Positions 1-7,548 of a stretch of 16,258 nt of DNA are shown here, one piece after another. Every line of letters begins with the position of its first letter. Position 1 is the first letter of the stretch. The DNA is from Ferruginibacter sp. (GTDB lineage Bacteria; Bacteroidota; Bacteroidia; Chitinophagales; Chitinophagaceae): contig JANXTN010000162.1 of NCBI GenBank assembly GCA_025352435.1, positions 1 through 16,258 of the forward strand. Direction: 5' to 3'. A model generated the notes under the pieces. That model was given only the letters and a program-made list of their open reading frames with translations, did not search any database and was not told the DNA's origin. The position numbers were made by a program, and so were the translations under genes.

Positions 1-49
1 GAACGAGTTTCGGAAACTACGGATATTAGTGAAACTCCATTTTCAGGGG

Positions 50-115
50 GTATCATGTTTTCAACGTATCGTTTCGTATCATACCGTATCATTGAGTATC
101 ATACTGTATCATTTC
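50..115. repeat. 10-bp phased GTATC(AT) direct repeats
   Basis: Five copies of GTATC start exactly every 10 bp at 66, 76, 86, 96 and 106. Four of these extend to GTATCAT, and a further GTATCAT lies at 50-56. The three bases after each GTATCAT vary, so the motif is kept while the spacer drifts. The 10-bp pitch puts every copy on nearly the same face of the helix. This is seen directly; whether it is an iteron-like protein-binding array or a dispersed low-complexity repeat cannot be told from this window. No gene can be supported here. Confidence 0.8.
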
Positions 116-183
116 TTACGATTGATAACATAACCTTCCTACAAATTTTTATTAGTAACCAGATTAACAACAAGAAAAAGCAT

Positions 184-277
184 ACTAAAAGCAAATAAAA
201 CCATACTAAAAGCAAATTGCACTTTTCTAATGAGGTAGTAATGAGACTAAAAGCAACTAAAACAGTACTAAAAGCAA
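184..277. repeat. ACTAAAAGCAA repeats on a 21-bp pitch
   Basis: Four exact copies of ACTAAAAGCAA start at 184, 205, 246 and 267, giving spacings of 21, 41 and 21 bp. This fits a five-slot 21-bp array with a degenerate middle slot near 225. On the mnmE strand the unit reads TTGCTTTTAGT, and a second T-rich half (such as GTTTTAG) follows about 10 bp later. The array begins 17 bp past the mnmE stop codon, so it would lie in that gene's 3' untranslated region. It has no hairpin of intrinsic-terminator type. Function unknown. Confidence 0.8.
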
Positions 278-293
278 GTAAATGTTTATACGG

Positions 294-1667
294 TCACTTT
301 CCGATACAAAACTTGCTGAATATAAAATCAAGCTTATCTTCATTGGTCACTTCCCCCGTTATTTCACCAAGTTCATAAAGTGCCATTCTAATGTCGGAAG
401 ATAGCAGATCACCGGGCACATTTGCATCGAGACCATCTTTTATTGCACCTAAGGATTTAGAGATATTTTTAAGTGACGAAAGATGCCTTGCATTGGTAAC
501 GATATTATTTTCAGCATAATTATTTGCTTCTACCGTTGCAGCAAATATGGCCTGTTTCAATGCATCAATACCAATATTATGCTTCGCAGAAATAAATAAA
601 ATATCCTTAGTTGAATAATTTATTTGTGCATTGTTTGCATCTGTTTTATTGCCCACGAATATATATTTAATATGCTCATTTTCAAAAATGGTTTGCTGTA
701 CTTTTATATCTTTTTCCGTTTCCGTATGCACATCAAAAATATACAATACAATATCTGCACTGCGCATTTTATCCAAACTTTTCTCTATCCCAAAATTTTC
801 TATCACATCGCCTGAGTCTGCTCTTATTCCTGCAGTGTCTATCAGCCTGAAAAGAATGCCGTTTATATTTATTACCTCTTCAATAGTATCTCTTGTCGTA
901 CCAGCAATAGATGAAACAATAGCCCGTTCTTCATTCAGCAATACATTTAGCAAAGTAGATTTCCCCGCATTTGGCTTACCTATTATTGCAACGCTTACGC
1001 CATTTTTTACAACATTACCGAGCGTGAAAGATTGTATCAGTTTATTTACTGAGGCAGTTAACTGATCTATCAATGCATAAAATTTCTCCCTATCTGCAAA
1101 CTCTACATCTTCTGTGACAAAATCCAATTCCAATTCTATCAATGCTGAAAAACTAATTAGCTGCTCACGCATATTGCTTAACTCATGCGAGAACCCGCCG
1201 CGAATATTATGCAAGGCTGCTTTTTGCGAAGCTTCTGTATTAGCAGCAATTATATCTGCTACTGCTTCTGCTTGTGTAAGATCCATTTTACCATTTAAAA
1301 ATGCCCGCTGTGTAAATTCTCCTGCCCTTGCAAGCCTTGCTCCTCTTGCAATACAGGCTTCCAGTATTTGCTGTTGCACATAAGTGCTCCCGTGGCAACT
1401 TATCTCAATCGTATCCTCTCCCGTAAAGCTCTTTGGTCCCTTAAACAATGCAAGCACCACTTCATCCAACAGTTTTTCGCCGTCTTTCAAAAAGCCTACG
1501 TGCAGCGTGTGCGAAGCCTGATCTGATATATTTTTAGAAGGAAAAAGTGCAGTCCCAATCTTAAAACTTTCCTTGCCGGATAACCTTATAACTGCTATTG
1601 CTCCAATGCCGGGCGGTGTTGCTAAAGCTACAATTGTATCATCCCATCCGGATAATTTATTCATCAT
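294..1667 (-). CDS. mnmE: tRNA modification GTPase MnmE (TrmE)
   Basis: MnmE works with MnmG (GidA) to place the carboxymethylaminomethyl group on C5 of wobble uridine 34 in a subset of tRNAs, using GTP hydrolysis and a folate-derived one-carbon unit. The 457-residue product has the usual family length. The N-terminal folate-binding/dimerisation domain spans about 8-125. The G domain interrupts the helical domain and shows a P-loop GKPNAGKS at 230-237, GTTRDT (G2/K-loop) at 256-261, DTAG at 277-280 and NKTD at 340-343. The C-terminus is FCIGK with the conserved Cys454. Two adjacent ATG codons (1667 and 1664) are possible starts; both precede the conserved DTIVALATPPG segment, so the choice hardly matters. 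The preceding exbD ends 52 bp upstream on the same strand. Nothing is truncated or shifted. Confidence 0.97.
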   Translation of the reverse strand: MMNKLSGWDDTIVALATPPGIGAIAVIRLSGKESFKIGTALFPSKNISDQASHTLHVGFLKDGEKLLDEVVLALFKGPKSFTGEDTIEISCHGSTYVQQQILEACIARGARLARAGEFTQRAFLNGKMDLTQAEAVADIIAANTEASQKAALHNIRGGFSHELSNMREQLISFSALIELELDFVTEDVEFADREKFYALIDQLTASVNKLIQSFTLGNVVKNGVSVAIIGKPNAGKSTLLNVLLNEERAIVSSIAGTTRDTIEEVININGILFRLIDTAGIRADSGDVIENFGIEKSLDKMRSADIVLYIFDVHTETEKDIKVQQTIFENEHIKYIFVGNKTDANNAQINYSTKDILFISAKHNIGIDALKQAIFAATVEANNYAENNIVTNARHLSSLKNISKSLGAIKDGLDANVPGDLLSSDIRMALYELGEITGEVTNEDKLDFIFSKFCIGK

Positions 1668-1719
1668 ATTACGAAGGTAATTAAAAGCACTTCTTTTTTA
1701 TAAGAGGAAGGTTGGCAGT

Positions 1720-2223
1720 TTATAAACGCATTTTATTTTCTTCTGCAAGAGTTACCTTATCGAGGTAATATCTTTTATACATACAAATATTACTTTCATC
1801 AATGATATTGATAAGGTTTTTAAAGGTAGATGCCACACCGGGTTTAATAATTAAAATCACTTCTCTGTTCAAGTTTTTAGCTTTAATCTTTTTGTTGATT
1901 AATACAGCCCTTAACCCATTTGCATTATAAGATGTTGTTTTGTAAACGATACTTTTGTCCATGCCTTCATAATAATACAGTGTGTTATTTGCACCCGCCA
2001 ATACAGTAATTACACAGCTTTCACAAATCTCATCTTCTGGTGTTGTACTTTCTTTGGGCGTCAGCATGGGCATTACTTTAGGGGTACTCATACTTGTGGT
2101 AAAAACAAAAAAAGTGATTAGCAAAAAACCAAGATCCACCATCGGTGTAAGGTCGACTCTGGTTGATTTTTTAATCATCCTTTTATCTGTGCCCGGCTTT
2201 GTATTAGATAATATTTCAGACAT
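1720..2223 (-). CDS. exbD: ExbD/TolR-family protein, solitary third copy
   Basis: This 167-residue protein has the ExbD layout: a short cytoplasmic tail, one membrane helix at about 27-45 with the proton-path aspartate (Asp30 in TPMVDLGFLL), then a periplasmic domain. ExbD proteins sit inside an ExbB pentamer and couple proton flow to TonB. Residues 18-43 are identical to residues 23-48 of the ExbD at 3258-3806, so the two are close paralogues. It also differs: the periplasmic part carries a CESC (CxxC) motif at 67-70 and a lone Cys147, absent from the paralogue. It is 153 bp beyond the tonB stop and past a convincing terminator, so it is probably transcribed separately or by read-through, perhaps with mnmE. 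No ExbB lies next to it. It could instead be a specialised partner for a different ExbB elsewhere in the genome. Confidence 0.9.
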   Translation of the reverse strand: MSEILSNTKPGTDKRMIKKSTRVDLTPMVDLGFLLITFFVFTTSMSTPKVMPMLTPKESTTPEDEICESCVITVLAGANNTLYYYEGMDKSIVYKTTSYNANGLRAVLINKKIKAKNLNREVILIIKPGVASTFKNLINIIDESNICMYKRYYLDKVTLAEENKMRL

Positions 2224-2281
2224 AATGAATTGCTTTTTAGTTAGATGACAAGCTCACATTATTCCATAAGATAAATGCTGA

Positions 2282-2314
2282 TAAATCTATAAAAATTCAC
2301 AGCGAATCACTCAA
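2282..2314 (-). promoter_or_regulatory. Candidate promoter for the solitary exbD
   Basis: On the minus strand TTG (2314-2312) is followed after 22 bases by TAGATTTA (2289-2282), which matches the Bacteroidota -7 consensus TAnnTTTG in all but the last base. It sits downstream of the tonB terminator and about 60 bp before the exbD start. The spacing is slightly long and the region is AT-rich, so chance matches are likely. Confidence 0.25.
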
Positions 2315-2324
2315 TTGACACAAA

Positions 2325-2354
2325 TAAAAAAGCCCTCATTTTCACGAAGGCTTT
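2325..2354 (-). terminator. Rho-independent terminator after tonB
   Basis: AAAGCC (2329-2334) pairs with GGCTTT (2349-2354). The stem continues with two more pairs past one mismatch (TC/GA), leaving an 8-base loop. Read on the minus strand the hairpin ends in GGCTTTTTTATT, a clear U-tract. It begins 23 bp past the tonB stop codon and marks the likely end of the exbB-exbD-exbD-tonB transcript. Confidence 0.8.
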
Positions 2355-2376
2355 AATAATATTAAAATATCTGAGG

Positions 2377-3210
<834 letters not shown>

Positions 3211-3257
3211 TACAACTTGTTTAATAATTAGATTCTAAAATAAACGGATTCCATCAA

Positions 3258-3806
3258 TTATTTAATACCGTTCGCCTCTTCTGTTTTTTGGATAAGCATT
3301 TTTTCTGTGGCAGATATTTTATCTTCTGCGTAATGCCCGGGCTTTACACCACTTATCGTCATCTCATCAAGGATATTAATTGCATTTTTAAAAGTAGATT
3401 TATCATCTGACTTTATCACATACATTAAATCACCCTCGGGAGTAGCTTTCTTTTTAGTAACAATAATATCTCTGATTTCCTTAAAATTAGTACTCTTAAA
3501 CTGTTCTGAAATTTTTAAAGGATCAAGCTGACCAAAATAATAATAAACCTTATCTGCTCTGCCCAGTAAAATGGTCATAGCACCTGATTCTTTTACTTTT
3601 ATCTGATCGTCTTTACTGTCCTTCGGCTCATTCATATTCATGGCCGTTGCCTGGCTCATGGTTGTTGTAAATACAAAGAATGTAATGAGCAGAAAACCAA
3701 GATCCACCATCGGAGTAAGATCTACCCTCGTTGATTTTTTTACCGCTTTTTTTACGCCGGGTCCTTTTTTATGACCGCCACCCGACGAGGTATCCATTTC
3801 TGCCAT
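3258..3806 (-). CDS. exbD: ExbD/TolR biopolymer transport protein
   Basis: This 182-residue ExbD has a charged cytoplasmic tail with GGG and KK runs, then one membrane helix at about 33-49 containing Asp35 (TPMVDLGFLL), and a periplasmic domain with the family-like segment STFKNAINILDE near 137-148. It is predicted to form the TonB motor with the ExbB and other ExbD of the same operon. It lies 21 bp after the upstream exbD and 47 bp before tonB, all on one strand. Its membrane region is identical to that of the solitary exbD at 1720-2223 over 26 residues, whereas the operon's other ExbD is only distantly similar. The first ATG (3806) is used; a second in-frame ATG at 3797 is also possible. 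Bacteroidota TonB operons with two exbD genes are common, so the arrangement fits. Confidence 0.94.
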   Translation of the reverse strand: MAEMDTSSGGGHKKGPGVKKAVKKSTRVDLTPMVDLGFLLITFFVFTTTMSQATAMNMNEPKDSKDDQIKVKESGAMTILLGRADKVYYYFGQLDPLKISEQFKSTNFKEIRDIIVTKKKATPEGDLMYVIKSDDKSTFKNAINILDEMTISGVKPGHYAEDKISATEKMLIQKTEEANGIK

Positions 3807-3827
3807 GTCAGTAATTTTTTAAATTAA

Positions 3828-4481
3828 TTAATTTGGTTTTGCAGTAGCACTGTTTGCAAGCTCAGAGCCCACTGGCGGTGCAGAGCCATTGGTAACAATT
3901 CTAAACTTATATATCTCGTTCTTTTTAAAAGCATCTTTTATGTTTTTAAAAACAGGATACAAAGCATCATTATCTCCTTTTACAAGAAGCATATCCTGCA
4001 AAGCTTTCATATCTCCGCCTGCATAAACATTGCTTACACTTCTTACCCAGTCAACCATTTCATTATTGGTACTGTCGGTTGGTATTCCCGGCATTTTGGC
4101 TGCGTCCTGATCACCGTTTTGAGCTAGACTTCCCTTTATTTGTCCCAAAGGTTGACCAATAAACTGTTGTTTACCCCACTTTTGTAATTCAGCAGGAGAT
4201 AAGCCTAAACCTTTCGTAAGATTTACATTAGCAAGAATATCTGCTTTTTTTGTATCATCTCCCAGCATTAAAAAAGTACGTCCGTCTTTGGTAAGGGTCA
4301 CTAAAATGGCCTTATCGGGTGCTACTTTGCTTGATACAGAGTTTGGTATTTGCACAGCTAACACTTCCGGTGGTTTTTGTTTTGTAGCCAATATAAAAAA
4401 CGACAACAAAAGAAACGCCACATCGCACATTGCCGTCATATCTACGGCTGTACTTTTTCTTGGTATTTTAACTTTTGGCAT
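3828..4481 (-). CDS. exbD: ExbD/TolR protein, long form
   Basis: At 217 residues this ExbD is longer than typical members (about 130-180). It starts PKVKIPRKSTAVDMTAM, then has one membrane helix at about 18-33 with the essential aspartate at Asp20 (AMCDVAFLLLSFF). A Lys/Pro-rich region and a periplasmic domain follow. The extra length falls mostly in a Gly/Gln/Asn/Asp-rich stretch at about 90-150 that probably forms a loop. The C-terminal tail is Ala/Ser/Asn-rich. It is the first exbD of the operon, 102 bp after exbB and 21 bp before the second exbD. Two distinct ExbD proteins could form a heterodimer in the ExbB pore; that is inference. The ATG at 4481 directly precedes the conserved N-terminus. 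Confidence 0.93.
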   Translation of the reverse strand: MPKVKIPRKSTAVDMTAMCDVAFLLLSFFILATKQKPPEVLAVQIPNSVSSKVAPDKAILVTLTKDGRTFLMLGDDTKKADILANVNLTKGLGLSPAELQKWGKQQFIGQPLGQIKGSLAQNGDQDAAKMPGIPTDSTNNEMVDWVRSVSNVYAGGDMKALQDMLLVKGDNDALYPVFKNIKDAFKKNEIYKFRIVTNGSAPPVGSELANSATAKPN

Positions 4482-4583
4482 TTATAAAATTTTTAAAGAG
4501 TTACTTGTTTACAATTTTCAGTTATACATCCTATACTTTATACAAACACTTATTAGATGCAACTGATGCAGTTTTCCATACAA

Positions 4584-5441
4584 TTACTTGTATAAAGATG
4601 CAAATGATTGTGTCAAAGTAAATCCAGACTCATCAATACCGTAAGTGATACCATCGATCTTTGTAGTAAAAATATTATAGAAAATAATAGCCAATGCAGA
4701 TGTACCAATACCCAACGCCGTGTTGTACAATGCTTCAGAAATACCTTGAGAAAGTTTACCTGCAGCTGCTCCACCACCACTGTCTTCACCTAATGCAGAG
4801 AACGAACGTATCATTCCCATTACCGTTCCAAGCAAACCAAGCAGGGTTGCTACAGATGCAATTGTAGATAAGAAAACCAGGTTCTTTTCAAGCATCGGTA
4901 ATTCAAGTGAGGTAGCTTCTTCTACTTCTTTTTGTATAGCCATTACTTTCTGGTCAGTACTAAGTTCGTTGTTGTTCATCATATCTTTATAACGGTGAAG
5001 ACCAGCCTTCATTACATTACCAACACTTCCTTTTTGCTTATCGCACTCAGTCAATGCTGCATCTATATTTTTATTGGCAAGATGATATTGTACTTTGCGG
5101 ATAAAATCTGCATTGCTTGAAGTACCGCCTGCTTTTGCTATTGTCAAAAATCTTTCAATCACAAAAGTCAATACAGTTAACAAGCATCCGATCAAAATTG
5201 GTACGATAATACCTCCCTGATACATTTTATATAAACTTCCTGTTGCCCCATCTCTGTCAGGCCAAAAACCATTACCTGATGCGGTCTTAAAATGCGATGC
5301 ATCTCCCAAAATAAATCGCCAAATTACATAACCTATAAGGATACATAAAGTTGGGGCTAACCAGGAAATAGAATTTCCGGATTTTTTTGCCTGTACGGAT
5401 GTTACCGGTTTAACTGTTGCAGTTGGTCTAACGTCTGCCAT
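4584..5441 (-). CDS. exbB: ExbB/TolQ/MotA proton-channel protein
   Basis: ExbB forms the inner-membrane pentamer that carries protons and drives ExbD and TonB. The start is taken as the ATG at 5441 (MADVRPT), giving 285 residues. The frame stays open to a TTG at 5450, which would add three residues, but ATG is more likely. Membrane segments lie at about 27-45 and 76-95. The hallmark third and fourth segments follow, with LVFLSTIASVATLLGLLGTVMG near 188-209 and EALYNTALGIGTSALAII near 236-253. These contain the conserved Gly-rich TLLGLLGTV and the Thr/Ala pore residues of the family. A short helix before the first segment and the Asn/Gly loop are less conserved. It is the first gene of the operon; its upstream region carries dyad elements. 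Confidence 0.94.
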   Translation of the reverse strand: MADVRPTATVKPVTSVQAKKSGNSISWLAPTLCILIGYVIWRFILGDASHFKTASGNGFWPDRDGATGSLYKMYQGGIIVPILIGCLLTVLTFVIERFLTIAKAGGTSSNADFIRKVQYHLANKNIDAALTECDKQKGSVGNVMKAGLHRYKDMMNNNELSTDQKVMAIQKEVEEATSLELPMLEKNLVFLSTIASVATLLGLLGTVMGMIRSFSALGEDSGGGAAAGKLSQGISEALYNTALGIGTSALAIIFYNIFTTKIDGITYGIDESGFTLTQSFASLYK

Positions 5442-5962
5442 AAAATTCAATTTTTAGTAAGTGAAGTTTAAAATAATTTGGTTGTTTAAAATAGCATTCA
5501 AGCACTTTAATAAAATGCTTTCCGATTTATTCCGGAACACACAAGTTAATAAAATAATCGAAAGTTTTTCTATGGATTAAAAATATATATTTTCAGCTAA
5601 ATAAAATTCTTTTGTTCTTAAAAAATTATCAACCTTTTAAATGAGAGAGTTATAATTTGAAAATGGGGGACAAATAGTAGATGAAAAATATGAGAGATTT
5701 AGGCGGCCAGGAAATGTTTAAGTTATTGAAAGAATGAATGCTGTAAGTGACAGTAGAAAGAAGTAGAGAAAAAAAAGACCGAATGTAATAACTGTGGAAG
5801 AATAAAACACCGGTCAATTATTGCATAAAAATCTCTTTAGAACATCGGGGTAAAATCTAAAAGTCTATAAACATCCTTTTTTAATAGCTGCACTTAATCA
5901 TAAAACAAAACCCTTATAATTTCTGAGAATGATTAACCGAAAGAATTTAATCTAAAAAAATA
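5442..5962. other. Gene-free region upstream of exbB
   Basis: These 521 bp separate exbB from the end of the ABC permease gene; both are on the minus strand. The part next to exbB (5442-5640) is very AT-rich and should hold the operon promoter and leader; I found no good TTG/TAnnTTTG pair. The two dyads at 5500-5537 are its clearest structure. The part from 5641 to 5830 is less AT-rich on the plus strand and purine-rich, but no frame runs further than about 18 codons on from an ATG. GACCG (5797-5801) and CGGTC around 5811-5816 could pair loosely. I cannot assign a gene, RNA or mobile element here. Confidence 0.6.
5500..5537. promoter_or_regulatory. Two abutting dyads upstream of exbB
   Basis: AAGCACTTTA (5500-5509) and TAAAATGCTT (5511-5520) form a 21-bp near-perfect palindrome centred on 5510, with 9 of 10 arm positions pairing. 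Directly next to it TTCCG (5520-5524) pairs with CGGAA (5533-5537), and TTCCGGAA itself (5530-5537) is self-complementary. An alternative stem AGCATT (5493-5498) with AATGCT (5514-5519) would exclude the first. The elements lie 59-96 bp before the exbB ATG, a position fitting an operator (for example for an iron-responsive repressor) or a leader hairpin. The dyads are seen; the role is inferred. Confidence 0.45.
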
Positions 5963-7246
5963 TTATTCGTAACGCAATGCCACAATAGGGTCGAGCTTAC
6001 TTGCCTTTACAGCAGGTATGAGGCCTGCAAGTAACCCTACAGCAGTACACACTACTACTGCTATACCTACCCACATCCACGGCACCACAAAGCCTGTTTT
6101 TAATAACACAGCTACAATATTTCCAACCAATATTCCCATTACTATCCCCGCAAAAGCGCCCATTAAACTGATCAAAACACTTTCATATAAAAACTGAGAT
6201 CGTATGTCTTTTCTTGTAGCACCAATGGCTTTGGTAAGCCCTATTTCTTTTGTACGTTCATTCACAGCCACCAGCATTATATTCATCAGCCCGATTGCTG
6301 CACCAATCAATGTTATAAATGCAATACCTATGGTACCCTTTTCTAAAAAACCAAGATTGGTTAAAAGAGACTGGGCAATGCTGTCGCTTTTATCAATAAA
6401 AAAGTTTTCGTCATCAGTTACAGCCAGTTTGCGCACCGGCCTAAACGTAGCAGTAGCTTCGCCTACAGCCATATCCATCAGTTTTAAATCAGGCACCATC
6501 ACCGCAACTGTATAAGAAGAAGTCTGCGTTGCATATTGTCTTCGAATATTATTTACGGTAGTGATAACAATTCTACTGGTATTAAAAAAAGCACTGCTTG
6601 TTTTTTCTTCAAGCACTGCAATTATTCTGTACGGAATATGATCTACATTTATTACTGCATCTATTGCTCTTGCGTTGTTATCTTCAAATAATTTTTGCGC
6701 AACGCCGCTGCCAATCATACAAACATTTCTTCCCGCTTCTACTTCAGTGGTTGTAAAGTTTCTTCCGTAAGCAATTGTAAAACCATTTAGTTCCAGGTAG
6801 TTTTCATCCCCACCGGTAACGTTCACATCTGGATTCGTTTTTTTCGAAGGAGAGTTTACCACAATATTATTTGCACCCCGCAAGGCAATGCCCACTTTAG
6901 TTCCGGGAAAAGCATATCGTTCTTTAAAAGCTTTTGCTTCTTCATAGCTTATGGGAATTCCATTGTTTGATTTCTTTTCTTTTAAACCCAACTTGGTTTT
7001 TGTTGTGGTTGGTCGTCTGTTTCCTCCTCCAAAATTTATTCCTCTGTCCTTATATCTTATCCCAAAAGCATTTGCACCCATGGTAGAAAAACTATTGGTA
7101 AGCCCAAGGCTGGCAGCTTCTATGGCAGTTATTATTAGTATTAATGCAAAAATACCCAGCGCCATAATGATGATGGTAATGGCAGTACGCAGTTTATTTC
7201 CTTTTACATTTTTCCACGAAAGTGCAAGAGAGTCTTTGTTGGTCAT
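5963..7246 (-). CDS. MacB/FtsX-type ABC transporter permease
   Basis: The 427-residue protein has the four-helix MacB topology: membrane helix 1 at about 21-43, a large periplasmic core domain (about 44-300), then three C-terminal helices at about 305-328, 355-381 and 388-412. The FtsX domain covers about 309-420. Between helices 2 and 3 lies the cytoplasmic coupling loop NERTKEIGLTKAIGATRKDI (329-348), which contacts the ATPase, and the end ASKLDPIVALRYE is typical. Such permeases move peptides, lipoproteins, antibiotics or act as mechanotransmitters rather than true pores. No nucleotide-binding domain is fused (unlike E. coli MacB), and no ATPase gene is next to it, so its partner must be encoded elsewhere. 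The glycine/asparagine-rich segment at about 66-97 looks like a flexible insert. The ATG at 7246 fits the conserved start. Substrate unknown. Confidence 0.9.
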   Translation of the reverse strand: MTNKDSLALSWKNVKGNKLRTAITIIIMALGIFALILIITAIEAASLGLTNSFSTMGANAFGIRYKDRGINFGGGNRRPTTTKTKLGLKEKKSNNGIPISYEEAKAFKERYAFPGTKVGIALRGANNIVVNSPSKKTNPDVNVTGGDENYLELNGFTIAYGRNFTTTEVEAGRNVCMIGSGVAQKLFEDNNARAIDAVINVDHIPYRIIAVLEEKTSSAFFNTSRIVITTVNNIRRQYATQTSSYTVAVMVPDLKLMDMAVGEATATFRPVRKLAVTDDENFFIDKSDSIAQSLLTNLGFLEKGTIGIAFITLIGAAIGLMNIMLVAVNERTKEIGLTKAIGATRKDIRSQFLYESVLISLMGAFAGIVMGILVGNIVAVLLKTGFVVPWMWVGIAVVVCTAVGLLAGLIPAVKASKLDPIVALRYE

Positions 7247-7289
7247 TAAGCTATTTGTTGCTTAAAGGTAATCGCTCATTTAAAAAAAA

Positions 7290-7319
7290 CAAACTTGTTT
7301 CTATAGGCGGTATTTGCAA
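7290..7319 (-). promoter_or_regulatory. Candidate promoter for the ABC permease gene
   Basis: On the minus strand TTG (7319-7317) is followed after 19 bases by CAAGTTTG (7297-7290), seven of eight matches to the Bacteroidota -7 consensus TAnnTTTG. It lies 44-73 bp before the permease ATG. The spacing is right for this promoter class, but this is a motif match only. Confidence 0.35.
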
Positions 7320-7358
7320 TTTGTATGCTTTATGCTTTATTATGCCGAACATATATGG

Positions 7359-7413
7359 ACTTACAGGTAACTTGTAGGGAAGTTATAGCGAAGTTATAGG
7401 GAAGTTTGTACCA
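7359..7413. repeat. Five-unit 11-bp tandem array
   Basis: Five contiguous 11-bp units are ACTTACAGGTA (7359), ACTTGTAGGGA (7370), AGTTATAGCGA (7381), AGTTATAGGGA (7392) and the decayed AGTTTGTACCA (7403). The consensus is about ASTTATAGGGA. The central two units are best conserved and both outer edges decay. The pitch is close to one helical turn. It lies 113 bp before the permease start and 135 bp before the peptidase start. It may be a regulatory site array or a dispersed repeat; the window alone cannot decide. Confidence 0.8.
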
Positions 7414-7548
7414 GTGTGAGCCGTAAATACTCCATTCCAATCCTGTTAAAGCTTTATTACTTAGCTCATACAAATTTGATTAATAAATATGTTATGAACG
7501 GCGGCAAGCTTACCCATTATTCTAACATGCTTTGCTTAAATTTATTCC

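Larger units (their letters stand above)
7247..7548. other. Divergent intergenic region
   Basis: These 302 bp lie between the divergently transcribed permease and M13 peptidase genes and must hold promoters in both directions. A candidate for the minus strand is listed separately. On the peptidase side I found no convincing -33/-7 pair. The middle is occupied by the 11-bp array at 7359-7413, and the words TATGCTTTATGCTT occur just before it (7324-7337). No coding sequence is supported. Confidence 0.55.

Noticed and set aside
8..17. TTTCGGAAAC resembling part of the mnmE end (TATCGGAAAG), considered as a second attachment site
   Set aside because: Only 8 of 10 bases match, the orientation is opposite, and the bases belong to a separate local palindrome.
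1..198. Plus-strand open frame of about 65 codons entering from the left edge and ending at TAA 196-198
   Set aside because: Its sequence runs straight through both repeat arrays, giving low-complexity peptide (repeated SYR/YHT-like words and a Lys-rich tail). It has no recognisable protein features, and two frames are open at once.
4561..4573. AACTG-ATG-CAGTT hairpin in the exbB-exbD gap, considered as a terminator or attenuator
   Set aside because: A 5-bp stem with no U-tract in either direction; likely chance in a 102-bp intra-operon gap.
5442..5450. Alternative exbB start at TTG 5450
   Set aside because: It adds only three residues and an ATG follows immediately, which is the better start.
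5681..5737. 18-codon frame MKNMRDLGGQEMFKLLKE in the gap upstream of exbB
   Set aside because: Too short, preceded by in-frame stops and without a supporting ribosome-binding site; kept only as part of the unexplained region.
5931..5952. GATTAA/TTAATC inverted repeat near the permease stop, considered as its terminator
   Set aside because: The T-run lies on the wrong side for the minus strand and the stem is short and AT-only except at its ends.
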